DNA of 64,000 bases from Crossaster papposus (GCA_037893245.1 JBAIAA010001587.1:1-64000); one strand, 5' to 3'. Positions 41,045 to 54,136 are shown, counted from the first letter of the stretch. Notes: a model not told the origin generated them from the sequence alone. Numbers and translations are program-made.

Positions 41045-42455
41045 TGATGTTGTATATAGTTCGCGCACATTATTTGTAGTGCATTTTTTCCTTCTCGCAA
41101 ATGACATTGTTTTTAAGCAGTACAAAGTTACGATGCAGTCATTTTATTGCGTACACGTACTTTGTCGCATATCTTAGTGTGGTAATTTCATTGTCATGTC
41201 GTTTGGATTGACCTTCAAATATATTCTGTGGTCATACATATTACCTGAGATTCTGTGCTTTTACTTTAATTAGTTTTGGCTTCGTGTGACATTAAGTATC
41301 ATAAGTTTCGGCTGTCTCGGAAATTGGCAAACTTCCAAAGAAAAAAAGCCGCTTGAGAAGCAATCTTAATTTGCATTTTTCACGGAGCACCACCACCAAC
41401 CACCCCCCCCCCCCCCCCCCCCCCCCAGAAAATAAGAATACGCCCATAGGTAGGCTTCCATTTTTTAAATTTATTTTCTTTACACTTTTTCACTGGCAGA
41501 AAAATATTAAGAATATTAAATATTAAGACCCCTGCAAAATTTATCTATTCAATTTTACTATAGGGTTGACCATGTTGACCGATTTTGTTTTTTATATCAC
41601 CCCTAAAATGATCATCAATCCCTTGGTCGCGCCCAAGCCTGAAATATATCCCTGCCTCTATGTAGAATAGACCCACACGTTAGTATTTTTTTAGAACCAA
41701 ATCCTGGAGTTCGAAGACACGAGTCACAAATGCTCGATCTCCACGAATTATTTAATTTGTAGGCCACATTGACCTCTCATTCAAAATTATCTGAGGAATC
41801 GCAAAATAATGAGCTCGCGCATAGTAATTCACAGTGAATGGGAGGTGTGCACCCGGTACCCGTACTCTTTATATACTGGACATTGCCATCTTAAGTACAT
41901 GTAGTAGATTATAGCGCCCCACACGTTCAGCGGGCTATTAAATAGCCTTTTCATTTTGGATTTTTAACAAACCGCACCGGCCCGGGTATGGGTGGCCAAA
42001 AGTTACAAACAAATTGTGATGCAAAGCAAAATGTTTGACAACATTTTCAAAAGGCAAATGCATTCTATTGTTTATTTAATTGCTCCTATTCCTAATAATA
42101 GATTGAACACTGCATTAAAAAAAATCGAGCATTTTTACAAAGTTTTGATAATCTATTCTTGTTTTCACTACTATCAGTACATGTACTACTGTACTGGCTT
42201 TCCATACTTTTGCCAAATCTTTATTGTATCCCAGATATCCCAGCATCCCTTGAGCGCGCGCTTTGTCACAAAGAATTTCGAACTTACAGTTCGTGTGCAA
42301 CGCTGGTTTACTCAAGTTTTGAACAAAAATATCACTTTAGACAGAAATTTAAAAACAGCAGAACGCTACTTTGGCCTTACCCTTTTTACCTTCGGAGATA
42401 AAATATAATTCTACGGCAAGTAATTCATGGTGGTGGTCAGAAATCTGTTTGAATA
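41045..42455. other. No gene recognised; poly-C run near 41401-41426
   Basis: An open frame at 41992-42408 (138 codons) has no recognisable domain and ordinary AT-rich composition; I do not call it a gene. The C tract is about 26 nt. Confidence 0.4.
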
Positions 42456-42904
42456 ATAAAGATCGCGCGATTTTCAAAAAATGCGCGTCAACTCTTATGC
42501 GCAAATTTAAAATTTGTGCGCTCAAACTAAATTTGCGTGTTTAAAAATTGCGCAACGCGCATTTTTTAAAAAGTGCGCGCCGTCGAAAAATGCGCTCAAC
42601 AGTTATACTACTACTGTACACACCGTCCAAAACATGTTTCTTTGACCTATACTAGCCTACATACATCAAAGATACGCGTCTTTTATAAAACAAACTTTCT
42701 CTATACTGAACAGGCACATTTTTACCTTTGACGTTGCCTTTTCAACTCCAAATAAAACAGCGAAAAAAAGTTCCTTAGCTCACCGCTGTTTCATAATCAA
42801 ACAGGCCAAGGGCGCCGCCATTGCTAAAACTATTCGCGCCTCGACTTTTGAGGGCGCTACACATTATTCTTTTCAAAACTGTCGCTTCAGCTAGAGCTAT
42901 ACTA

Positions 42905-43561
42905 GGGACTTTTTGATTTGCACGTTTACTAGTAGACTGGGACGTATGCGGTCACAAGTAGACTGCGACGTATGCGGCACGCTAAATGTTGTACCTTACC
43001 TTTTCGATTTCTACGACTACGACTACGCTCACTCAGTGACGTCATGCCTTATGTTTGGCCATTTTTATGCCAGTATAAAATTGATACGCCTGCAACTTTA
43101 CTTGCATGGCTAAAGCATGGCTAAAGCATGGCTAAAGATCCAACACCAATTTCGGTGCATAGGAGGACTGTACTCGATAATTGTGCTGCAACAAATTGGC
43201 GATGCATAAATAGAATGTGTTCATTTTATGGATTATTCTACAAGAATTTTGATTTAAGGGAAATTACAGACTAATTTAAAAAAAAACTTACGCTTCCACC
43301 ACTCTCTGCTTGAAGAATCAAGTCAATCTGGTCCATTTTGTAACTTCAAATGTGGTGTTTCTTTCCTGATGTGGTGTTTCGTTTCTACAAAATAGTGATA
43401 TGCACACTATGTCGTCACAGTTTTCCAACGACGGCAAAACAAGGTTGAACGCGTTCGAGAATTCTGCTACGAACGACGAGTTCGTCGATGCGCATGCGCA
43501 CTGCTTCACAAATGACCGCATACGTCGCAGTCTACTAGTAAACGTGCAAATCGAAAAGTCC
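42905..43561. mobile_element. 657-bp TIR element with ~48-bp ends
   Basis: The left end GGACTTTTTGATTTGCACGT is matched by an inverse at 43514-43561 through the CTAGTAGACTG and GACGTATGCGGTCA segments. A small GCATGGCTAAA triplication lies inside at about 43105-43135. Confidence 0.85.
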
Positions 43562-44238
43562 TTATTAAATTACTTTAATATAGCTCTATGCTTCAGACGC
43601 ATCGCGTCCAAAACGGCAGAAGCGATTACGATATTTTTTTTTAAGACCCATTTTTGTTTGTTTTTGTACCAACTTGTATCTCACCGAAATTTCGCGACGA
43701 TTTTCTCTCCACTGATGTTCACTCGGACCGGGAACCGTCGAGGGTGGCTGGCCCTGATGCACTGGATAGCCCGGCTAGATAGCCCTTTCGCTGGACTCTG
43801 TTGTTCTCTAACACAATGACTGCTAGATGGACCTTGCAGTAGGCCCAATCGGATTCGCAGTTTGCTTCCTATTCAAGTTTCAAGTTTATTCACACAAGTA
43901 TTTCAATGTTGGCAACAACAAAACAATCATTACAAGTAAGCACAATATAAATACAAACAGTTAAAATGATAATGTGAAAATTAAACTAAGTGTAGAAAAA
44001 AGAACATGTCAACATTGAGGAAAAAGAAAAAGCCGAAGCTTTTATTCCTTTCCCTATCCCCCACCCTTACCCCAACACAGACACATTAACTACGGACAAC
44101 ATACAAGGACTACAATAAACAATTACACTTACAGGAGATGAGGCCAAATAATAAATAAATTAATTACCATCATTGAGCAAGTTATAAGTTAGATTTTTTT
44201 TCTAAAAATATGAAGAGAACAAAACTGCTTGACATCCG

Positions 44239-45495
44239 TCAGACTATTTCAAAATTTGATTCCACGTTGTTGGGGACTATTTTTTTAAATAAAGATGTAC
44301 GGTTAAAATGTTGATACAAAAGTTTTCGAGATGTACTTCTGGTTACATAACAATGAACATCTGAGGTTAAAATGAAAAGATGATTAAAGCAATGGGGTAA
44401 TAAATTATTCATTAGTTTAAACATAAATATGCCAAGATTAAAATAATAAATATTAGTCAACTTAAGCAGGTTCAAATGGGCAAATAGAGGAGTTGTGTGA
44501 TCCAAATAACCTGCTTTAGAAATAATACGTACAGCTCTTTTTTGTAAAAGAAATAATTTATTATGTTGAGAAATTGAGCCACCCCAGATAATAACTGAAT
44601 AATTTAAATAAGGAAGTATGAACGAATTATACAATGTTAATAAAACATTACTGGGAAGAATTGGCTTCAATCGATTCATAACACCAATCTTTTTAGAGAC
44701 CTTAGTACTAGTAGCCAAAGTATTGATATGATTAGACCAACTTAAATGACTATCAATGTTAATACCTAAAAGGTTGGTATTGGAAACTTGTTGAAGAATG
44801 ATACCATTTAATACCAAAGGAACAGTTTGAGAATATTTACAATTACCAGAACTGAAAATAATATAATTTGTTTTGAAGAGATTGACAGATAATTTATTAG
44901 ATAACAACCAAGAGGAAATCTTAACAAGTTCAACATTTAAGTTTTGAATACCAGTATTAATATCATTATAGTCATACAATAAACTTGTATCGTCTGCAAA
45001 TAAACAAAATGAAATAATTTTCGAAGAATTACAAATATCGTTTATGTAAATAAGAAATAATAATGGGCCCAACACAGAACCTTGAGGTACCCCACATGAA
45101 ATATATTGATACATGGAGATGGCAGAATTGTAACACACAAATTGCTTTCTATTACAAAGATAACTTTTAAACCATTCCAAAGCAATACCACGTATACCAT
45201 ACTGGTCTAATTTCCGAATGAGGATGTCATGATTAACCGTGTCAAAGGCCTTTGACAGGTCCAAAACAATTCCAATAGATAGTTTCTTATTATCAATGGC
45301 ACCAAGTATTTTATTAACAACCTGAACTATAGTCATCTCGGTGGACCTATTTTTCCTAAAACCAAATTGAAAATCAGACAATATACCATTTTGTCCACAA
45401 ATGATATCAGACGATTAAAAATCAACTAATCAAACACTTTACTGAAAATTGACAAGATTGATATGGGTCTGTAATTTCCAATTTCATTCTTATTT
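44239..45495 (-). pseudogene. Reverse transcriptase region of the LINE
   Basis: The long open part 45381-44239 carries FQFGFRKNRSTE, LDLSKAFDTVNHDIL, GVPQGSVLGPLLFLIYINDI and the catalytic CLFADDTSLL. The upstream part (about 45495-45390) encodes NEIGNYRPISILSIFSKVFD, then an in-frame TAG and a frameshift before the open part. Confidence 0.9.
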
Positions 45496-45510
45496 CATTT
45501 TTGTGTATAT

Positions 45511-46752
45511 AGTCCAGGAAAAATATGTTTTGACCTCAAACAAACTGCAACAAATTGTTTTTCACCACAGTGCACTTCTATAAGGTCCCTAGAATGACAT
45601 ACTAAAAATCGACAAAAATCCAAGTGGTGGAAATATGTCTAATTTGCATAAATCGTTAATCCCTGCCATGTAATATTTTTTATTCCCATATTTGGGTATA
45701 TATTTTATTTTTATTTTTTGAAAAGTTTATTTTGGTGATTCTACTTACATATCCTTACTTGAATAACATTTGCTAAAGCATATAAGTGACTGAATAATTA
45801 TGAAAACATAGTAATTATCCAAAATGACAACTTTGTGACCCTATAAATGTGCGCACATTATACTGTCTCCAGATATCATCATGTAGTCAGTATTGGTGAG
45901 CTTCAAATTAACCAAGTTGCTTACTGGCACAGTTATCATATTAAAACCTTATGAAAAATCATATGAACAATAATAACATTGTGATATTTAGCCCAGAAAA
46001 CAAAAAATGGGGGAAAATGGTGTGTCTATAAATTGGGCTAAAAAGTAGTTAAAGGGTTGCCTAACATGGAAGACTTGAACAAGTTCAAGGAAATCACCAA
46101 AATACATTTTAACGTAGATATGATTATTGTAAGCAACAAAAATCTTAAATTTGGGGGGTTCCCTTGAACTTGTTCAAGTCTCTCACCTTTGTCAACCCTT
46201 CACCTACTTGTTAGCCCAATTTAGGGACACATCATTTTTTCCAAGTTTTTGTTTGCTGGGCTAAATATCACAATGTTATCATTGTTCATATGATTTTCTA
46301 TAAGGTTTTAATATGATAACTGTGCCAGTAAGCAACTTGGTGAATTTGAAGCTCACCAATACTGACTACATGATGATATCTGGAGACAGTGTAATGTGCG
46401 CACATTTATAGGGTCACGAAGTTGTCATTTTGGATAATTACTATGTTCTCATAATTATTCAGTCACTTACATGCTTTAGCAAATGTTATTCAAGTAAGGA
46501 TATGTAAGTAGAATCACCAAAATAAACTTTTCAAAAAATAAAAATAAAATATATACCCAAATATGGGAATAAAAAATATTACATGGCAGGGATTAACGAT
46601 TTATGCAAATTAGACATATTTCCACCACTTGGATTTTTGTCGATTTTTAGTATGTCATTCTAGGGACCTTATAGAAGTGCACTGTGGTGAAAAACAATTT
46701 GTTGCAATTTGTTTGAGGTCAACAAAACAAAATTATGTATTTTGCCTGGACT
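45511..46752. mobile_element. Fold-back element, 1,242 bp, ~590-bp arms
   Basis: Starts AGTCCAGG and ends CCTGGACT. The arms run about 45511-46100 and 46160-46752 with only scattered mismatches; the centre is about 60 bp. No coding capacity. It is inserted in the LINE RT, so it is younger. A single related arm is at 15862-16075. Confidence 0.9.
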
Positions 46753-46758
46753 AATATA

Positions 46759-48357
46759 GCCGGGAACGACTTTGCCAATCTTTAATCCATCAGACTTGTT
46801 AACACTAAGGACAAGTGGCTTGGCAAAGGAATATTTAGCTTTTTGTTTAGTACAATAGAACTAATACAGTCCCATCCTGGACATTTTACTAATAAAATCT
46901 ACTTTTTCTTCTTGTAAAACTGGAATAAAGTTAAAAGAATTCGAACATCTATCATTAAGGTAGAACTCGAAAGTTGTATCAGGAGTCGGAAGCTGACTAG
47001 CAATATTATTACCAATATTAACAAAGTAATTATTAAATGTATCAGCTATATTTCTATCACCGTGGACTTCATTATTATCACAGACAAAACAAGATGGATT
47101 ATGCTTAGATTGAGATTTGTTTAGCAAGAAATTAATAAGTTTCCAGTACCTTTGATGTTCGATTTTTCGTGGTTAAATCTATAACTAAAATAGTTTTTCT
47201 TAGCAAGTTTAATCAAGCTATTGAGTTTATTTCTAAATTTCGTATAACAGGTTTTATTTTGTATAGAATGAGTTTTCAAATACTGTTTGTATAAATAATT
47301 ATGTTTTCTTATAGAGTTATAAATACCATTTGTTAACCAAGAAGATTTATGTTTGTTAAAATTAATATTGATTTCTACTTGGGGAAAATGATGATTATAC
47401 AGTTTCGTAACATGATCAATAAATACATCGTACATTACGTTAACATCATAAGTTATTATGGGACTCCAGTCTGTCTCATTAAGATCAGCAATAAACTGTT
47501 CAATGTTATCGTCAGAAAAGTCACGTTTAAAATTGGGGACGGTATTAAACTGTTGTTTAATACTAGCTACCACCAAAAACACAGGCAAGTGATCACTTAA
47601 GTGGTTAGAGAAATCATTGGTAAAAATAGTATCAATTAAAGTGGAACTATGATCTGTTATTCTTGTAGATTTACTAATAGTTGGGAAAAAAGAATAAGAG
47701 CTAAGTATATTCAGAAAATTAGTCACACTGCAATCAGAATTATAATTGAATAAATTAATAATAAAATCACCCATAATATAACACTTTTTGTTGTTATTTA
47801 CTTGAGCTAGTATTTGTGTAAAATAGGTTATACAATTATCGTGAATAGCATTAGGGGTTTATAGATGATTCCAATAATAACATTAGTTGTATGGATATTA
47901 TCCAGCTCAATAAAACAAGCTTCAATATCAAAATTAAATACACAAATTTCATTCCACCGCCTCTTTTATCAGATCTACAAAAACCTTGGATGTTATATTG
48001 AGGAAGCTGGATAAGGGGGTCATTGAGATCCTTAAGCCATGTCTCCGAAATACCAATGACTGAAAACTCCAAGGTTAACAGATTAATATCATAAGAAATA
48101 TTATTAAAATTTGTAATAAGACTACGAGCATTAATATGAAGTAATTTAACATTAGTATTATTAGCAGTAAATGTATTCAGGAAAGTATCCTGGTCATAAT
48201 AATCACAGCTAATATCTGGTAAATTATAGTTTAGGTCGAAATCAATATTATTGTCTACAAAAGATGTGAAATTAAGGTAAAAACAGATATACCTTAAGTA
48301 GTCGATCTCCTGAACAGGTAACAAACTGACAAGAACAAAGACAAAAATAATACACAT
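46759..48357 (-). pseudogene. Endonuclease and linker region of the LINE
   Basis: Pieces in different frames: 48357-47940 with LLHINARSLITNF, VIGISETWL and RSDKRGGG; about 47880-47121 with YKPPNA, MGDFIINLFNY, TRITDHSSTLIDTIF and SDHLPVFLV; and 47127-46861 with ADTFNNYFVNIGNN. These are endonuclease/exonuclease/phosphatase motifs (GD-N, SDH) followed by the usual linker to RT. Confidence 0.85.
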
Positions 48358-48360
48358 AAC

Positions 48361-49390
48361 GGTAATTATACATAATAAATGAAATAAAACTCAAAAATAT
48401 AATATAAGGCGTGGTGTCAGATCATATTACTCCCCCGATTCAAAAATAAAATAGTGCAGTGCATTTGAAAATCTATCATTGACCACCACCGGAAAGCTAT
48501 AGGAAATTTAACAGCCAAAAAAGCAGACCCTTGCTGTGGCCAACCATGGAGTAATATACTAGTTTATTGCTCCATGGGCCAACTAGGTGCAGACTCGACT
48601 ATCCTCCAGCCAAACCCGACTACTGTAGGCGTCCACAGAGTATAGCTACAAATTCACAAAAGACGCTGATTTAACACAGGCCATGGAATGTTAAAAATTT
48701 AAATCACAATAAACACAATAACCATTCTTTGATCACAATAATGGTTAAGCGCGTAAGCTGAGGAATGTTTGAGTTTAAATCACAATAGATACAATGACCA
48801 TTCTTAAAAAATTGAAAATGGCGTCCCCAGCAAAGAATTGTGATTTTGTGTTTACCCACGAAATGGTAAACGCAGTAAATCACGAAACAAATGTATATAT
48901 TGGCACACAATATTGTACATATACCCACAACAAATGCTAAATACATGTGCACAAATATTCGTAAATACCATAATTAAATGAATACTTATCAACAAAACTT
49001 AGCTTAGAACACTAAGATGTGGTTGATTAGTCCAAATAAAAAAATAAAAAGTTGAGCGTCACCGCCCGCTTCCTTTTTGGGGGCCGCCTACTTTTTTTTT
49101 TTTTCTTTTTTTTTGTGGAAAAAAATGATAAATTGGACCATTTTGGTAAAAAATAATAATTTTCTAATAGGAATGCTAGGGTGTGACGTGTAGTCGTGTA
49201 CTGTGCATACATGATCGACCCACGTGAATTTTGATTTTTAATCATGGGTGAACCATGTTTTAATTATAAATTGGAAGATAGGTCACTAAATGTGTCATTT
49301 TGAAAAAAAGAAGAAAAAAAAAAAAGAAAAAAAAAGGGGCCTCCTCCTTCCTTAAAAAAAAAGGCATGACGCCAAACATTTTTTGTTTTG
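48361..49390. other. No gene recognised
   Basis: AT-rich; about 70 bp near 48700 (AAATCACAATAAACACAATA) is repeated near 48778. Long A- and T-tracts lie at 49089-49115 and 49305-49365. Confidence 0.4.
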
Positions 49391-49396
49391 GCCTTA

Positions 49397-50138
49397 TCAA
49401 CGGAATTTGGGTGCTTCATCTCCCGGGCGAAACGACTTGAATGGTCCGCTATGGTGCTTGTAGGCGATCGAGGCAGGGGTGGTCCACGGGATATAGGCGA
49501 AGCTTACTCGCTCGTCGCGTCTAATGCCTAGAAGATGTTTTTCTCGTAGTTGTTTACGGTTATTTCTGATATAGCTCGTCACATCATCAGAAATAAATAT
49601 GTTTGATTCCTTGAATGGGTGATTCTTAAGAGATCTTGAAGCTTGCTTCAGAATGAACTGCCTATCACCTGACTGTAATAACTTGCAATGGATGGGACGG
49701 GGCCGAGGGTTGCCACTGCCGGGGGTGTTGGCTGCTTGCCGACCAGGAGTGCGGTGAGCCCGCTCTATCTCGATTTCGTCTCCGCCTTCAAGCTTCATGT
49801 GATCTACGAAGAAGCTAAAAAGAAATTCCTCGCAGGTTTTAGTTCCTTCGGAACCCTCTGGAATTCCATGTATATTAACGTTTAACAACTTGGTTTTAAA
49901 GTTTGCCGATGAGATTAAAATTCGAGGCTGCTTGGTTGTTGATCTGGAGAGTCAATGAACTCACTCGCTCATCCCTCATATTTAGGCTGGTCTTGAGATC
50001 CTGGATATCATGGCCATGATTTGAGACGGTACTACTCACTGTGCTGAGTTTAGTCTCCAGGCCAGACAATCTTGATTCCAAGGTAGCGAGGGTCTGTGTA
50101 CCTCGCTGATAGAATCGCGACAGGAACACGCACGGCAA
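49397..50138 (-). pseudogene. LINE ORF1-like fragment (coiled coil + RRM-like)
   Basis: 50138-49896 encodes heptad-rich sequence (TLATLESRLSGLETKLSTVS), and after a frameshift 49888-49397 encodes NVNIHGIPEGSEGTKTCEEF, EIEIERAHRTPGR, PRPIHCKLL and on to SFRPGDEAPKFR. This is the arrangement of L1-type ORF1 RNA-binding proteins. It is 1 kb from the endonuclease region and may belong to a different element. Confidence 0.7.
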
Positions 50139-50464
50139 CCATCTTGGTTTGAATCACTCAAGTTCGTCTGGTTTGTCGAGTCCTTAATTCTCCGGCCGCT
50201 CTTGTCTTGTTGGGCTCTGTAGGTTCTGCCATTCTATCGATGAAGTAAATGATCTTAATTATCGCAGACAAAAATAAACGAGTACAGTCGAGCACTGACA
50301 GAATAAATGTAAAACAAAAATTGGGGGAGCGATCTGAAAGACACGTCTGACAGCTACGACCTCATTGTGTACTACAAAAAAAATGACGAATATTGACGAA
50401 TATTACGACGATGTTTCAATCAGCAGGTAGACCCAGCCTTGTATTTTACACGCCAAGCGACGAG

Positions 50465-51025
50465 ATAAATGGTGGTCGACTTCAGATTACTCGTTAGTCT
50501 ACGGGACCCTTCCACACGAATTGAAAGGGCCCGGTGATGCAGGTACACCCCCCCCCCTGTTACACCTTACTGGGGCAGTAGAGGGAGCTTAACCACTCAC
50601 TGGTGCTAGGAATAACACTCCCCCACCCAAGAACTCTAAATCCTCCGGACTTATAAGCTAGAAGAGTTAAGTACTCAAATGGTGTTTAAAGCACACAGGA
50701 ACATTTACATTCATTTTAAAAATAACCTAGCGAATGATTAGGCCAGATAAAAAAACAAAACTAGTTTCTAGTCCAGATGATTTTTGGTTTATAGGGCCGT
50801 GTCATTATGATAATAATTAGACTCCACTAACTCTACAAAAGAAGAAGAATTAGGATTGGTAGAAAAGTGCCGATGTGAATATGACTCAGATTTTATTTAT
50901 TTTAAAACTTTTGTTGGAGCAAAAAATGTATCCACACGAGGATGAGAAACGATATATTCATGATTTGGCCTTATAAAAAGCTTGCATGGATTAAAAATCT
51001 GGTTTGTCGTCTAGAAGAAAAAAGA
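50465..51025. other. No gene; left member of a ~200-bp direct repeat
   Basis: 50860-51040 (including GATGAGAAACGATATATTCA and CTTATAAAAAGCTT) recurs at 54950-55165 in direct orientation, about 4.1 kb away. Both copies are followed by fold-back sequence. Confidence 0.6.
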
Positions 51026-51470
51026 AAAACCAATGTAGGTAATTGTCAACGATCATTCAAATGACTGATCGTTGAAAATTACCTACATTGTTGTTTTTTA
51101 GGAGCCAAAGATTGCAAACTGGACGTCTTGGTTGCAAGACGTCCAAATCGCTGTATGCAGTGCCCGTAGGCCACTGGCGTCCTTTAAAGTCTAACGTGGC
51201 CACGCCATGACCTTCAAATAGAACGTCTTGGCTAACTAACATAATCGCTCGAAAAATTCGCATGCGCGTGTGACGTTGCGTGTACAATCGCGTGACTTAA
51301 CATGGTCAAGTTTCTGTTACGTCACATAATTATGCACGCAACGTCACACGCGCATGCAAATGAAACACAATTATGCTTTTAGAATTTTTCGAGCGATTGT
51401 TGGTTAGCCAAGACGTCCTATTTGAAGGTCAGCCTACGATACCGCGATTAGACGTCTTGCAACTAAGACT
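51026..51470. mobile_element. Palindrome and fold-back element
   Basis: A 60-bp palindrome built on CAATGTAGGTAATTGTCAAC is centred near 51060. It is followed by inverted arms at about 51204-51275 and 51330-51430 sharing GTCTTGGCTAACTAACATAA and GCATGCGCGTGTGACGTTGC. The arm recurs in diverged form at 55636-55735. An internal pair GGACGTCTTG/CAAGACGTCC lies at 51122-51151. Confidence 0.75.
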
Positions 51471-51479
51471 ACAAACTGA

Positions 51480-52960
51480 TGTGCAATTTTCTCAATTTTC
51501 TTTTTTTCTTAAATGTATTTGTATTGTATACCTTTATATAACATTGTACTATGGATAAGCATTCAACCATTGAGCTGATTTTCAATTTATTTGGCTTCGA
51601 TTGTAAATTAGTGTATACCCAAGAAATTTAGACAATTAAAGAACTTTTCATGAAACTGAATTATTGTGTGTATCTTTTTATTATTAAGTGTGATTGAGGT
51701 CTGCAGTTAAAACTCCGTTTTTACGAACCTAATACTACTGGTTGGCACAAGGCCGGTATATTGGAAATAGAGCTAACATTGTAAGGGTTTAGTGTTGCAT
51801 TTTTGTTTTTAATTGGCTAACATTTGACTTTTTGCAAAATATTTAAACTGTAAGAGGGCTAGCCTTGCATTTTGATTAAAATGTAATCAAATTGTCATAC
51901 AATGATAGTCAATGTTTCTCCATTCCTTTTAGAACTTTACGACGACTAACAGTGTTAATAATAATACCTCTAGATATAGGCGCCACTCCAATTTGACATC
52001 TTTGCTTTCTCCAGAAACAGATCTGCACTCATTAAGCCGCATTCCACTAATTAATATATATATATATATTTTTCCTTTAAACAATTTGTAAGGACACTAA
52101 CCAGTTTTAAATCCTATATTCGTATTCTGTATATCCGTATCTATGTTTATATACTTTATTCACTTTAATAGAATCTAGAAAACAATAACCCTAGAATTGA
52201 AAGACACAATCCATCAGACTGCTGAAGCTAGATGTTAATTAATAGTCAACAGAAGATATTGATCATACATGGACACGTATATGTTAAAGCTTTAAATTTA
52301 ATTTTTGAGAACACATTTAACTTGTACATAATCATTCATCAGAGTACTACGATCCAAGTCGCAGAAAAGTAATAGATAGTCGTTATTTAGGACACACAAC
52401 AAATAACTCATTACTAATTACTTCTGTATACTTTATTGTTTATCATCAGTTATCCTAAATAGTATATTAATACCACCCATTTTTTATTTTAAAGTTTTAC
52501 ACTGTTATAGTGACCTTTGTCATTTTTATTAAATATAAAAGATACCGGTACATGTACATAATAAATGTCTTTAATAAATTATTTCTAAAAAATTCCCCTA
52601 ACCGAAATGTCCTGTTCTCTTTATTTTTCCTTTCAAAAATTATCCCCTTTAACCAGAAGATTTGTCTACCAAGATGGTTCATCTACCTTATAATCCCCTC
52701 TAACAAATATTCCCCTAACCAAAATGATTTTGTCATGCTACTTCGCTGCGCTCATACGCATGAAAAACAGTTTATTACTAATGGATGAAACTTACAGAAT
52801 GAAAGAAAATTAAACACTATTTTTTTGAATCTCAGATGTTTTATTGAAAAAAAGCGTGGGAAAAGGGGCCGTCACATTGCGGCTACAATGAACATTGACA
52901 AAGAACAGGTCTGAAAGAAATGCTTTACCTCGAAAAAGACTACGGTCAGCAGGAAGTAAT
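51480..52960. other. No gene recognised
   Basis: AT-rich DNA with a (TA)n run near 52054-52070. No open frame with a recognisable domain. Confidence 0.45.
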
Positions 52961-52962
52961 CG

Positions 52963-53425
52963 CTAAACAGCATCATTTTGTGAAATCCTTGCCCTCTTCC
53001 TAGACTCGAAATCCTTCAGTGCTGCTTCCTCAGCTGCTTGGACTCTTTTCCTTTGGTCTGCCGATAGGTCGTCAGGACCGTCCTTTTCCATGTGCTGGAC
53101 GGTACCCCAGCCGGCTTTGCTGTTGTCTGTGATGCGGAGTTTTTGTTTTCTGTCTTTTATTGAGTTTTATTGCCTCGATGGCTGTGTCCGTGTTCCCTGT
53201 CTGAAACATAGAAACTTTGATTTTGCCTAAATATATTTCAAGTTGGCCACAAAATTAATACTGTGCCGAGTTTCCTAGTCTGTTTAAATCTTTGGCCGCA
53301 AGCTTGTTTTTGATCTCTTTTAGGGTTTACTCGACCGATTTTTGATTAGAACTGTTGTTAAACTTATTGTCGACATATTCTTTAAACTTGTCGAATAGTG
53401 CATCTGTGTTAATAAGCCATTTGCG
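52963..53425 (-). pseudogene. Two-exon remnant of an unidentified gene
   Basis: On minus, about 53425-53285 encodes INTDALFDKFKEYVDNKFNN, then an in-frame TAA, then TLKEIKNKLAAKDLN. After an intron with acceptor ATGTTTCAG, 53200-52963 encodes TGNTDTAIEAIKLNK and, after a probable frameshift, NSKAGWGTVQHMEKDGPDD to a TAG stop. The tail resembles C-termini of uncharacterised invertebrate proteins, but I cannot name the family. The fold-back element 53411-54136 truncates it. Confidence 0.5.
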
Positions 53426-54136
53426 CGTGACCCCGAGTTAAATTTGAATAACATCTGGTACACTGACTTGCTCACACAGCTTGGCACAGTTTAACTTTAA
53501 ATTCTCCAGACCAAAGACGCTGTTGCCATATCACGTGATTCGGGGCAAGCCTTACCACTGACCTCTACACCTGGACGGACCATTGTCCATATTCTGCTGT
53601 GCTAACGCTTGAAGTCGGCGCGAACTGGAAGTGCAACATGGCGGACCCAAGACGTCACTTCTGTGAGCCAATGAAATGTCTAGGTGTAGTGGTCAGTGGA
53701 TTTACTCTATACATTTTGTATTTATAAACATTACGTCATACGTATCGTACCCACTGAACTCTACACCTTGGCATTTGATCGGCTCACAGAGTGACGTCGT
53801 GGGTCCGCCATGTTGGGTCGCGCCGACTTCAATAATTCGAAACAATGAATGATCTGTCCAGGTGTAGAGGTCAGTGAGCCTTACGCGTCATACGCTAGCA
53901 ACCCCCAGCTCTGGAATGGTCTGGTGTCTTTTTGCCATTCTCACCCATTGTAAACAATGTATTGGTGCTGAGCGTCTCTTACGTAACTATGCAAAAGCTT
54001 GCCCCGAATCACGTGATATAGCAACAGTGTCTTTGGTCTGGAGAATTTAAAGTTAAACTGTGCCAAGCTGTGTGAACAAGTCAGTGTACCAGATATTATT
54101 TAAATTTAACTCGGGGTCACGCGCAAATGGCTTATT
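53411..54136. mobile_element. Compound fold-back element with inner TIR elements
   Basis: The outer arms 53411-53550 and 53997-54136 are 140-bp inverted repeats. Between them lie two copies of a small element with CCACTGACCTCTACACC ends (about 53555-53700 and 53748-53876), in opposite orientation to each other and each containing ATGGCGGACCCA or its inverse. So the structure is a palindrome inside a palindrome. Confidence 0.8.

Larger units (their letters stand above)
43868..48360 (-). mobile_element. Decayed non-LTR retrotransposon (CR1/L2/jockey-like), minus strand
   Basis: In 5' to 3' order on minus: an apurinic-type endonuclease, a linker with FNNYFVNIG, a reverse transcriptase, and a 3' end in AAACTTGAAACTTGAA, the short terminal repeat style of CR1/L2-type LINEs. 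Several frameshifts and a stop break the coding region, and the fold-back element 45511-46752 splits the RT. The element is inactive. Confidence 0.85.

Noticed and set aside
41992..42408. 138-codon open frame
   Set aside because: No domain or conserved pattern seen; AT-rich sequence of this length gives such frames by chance.
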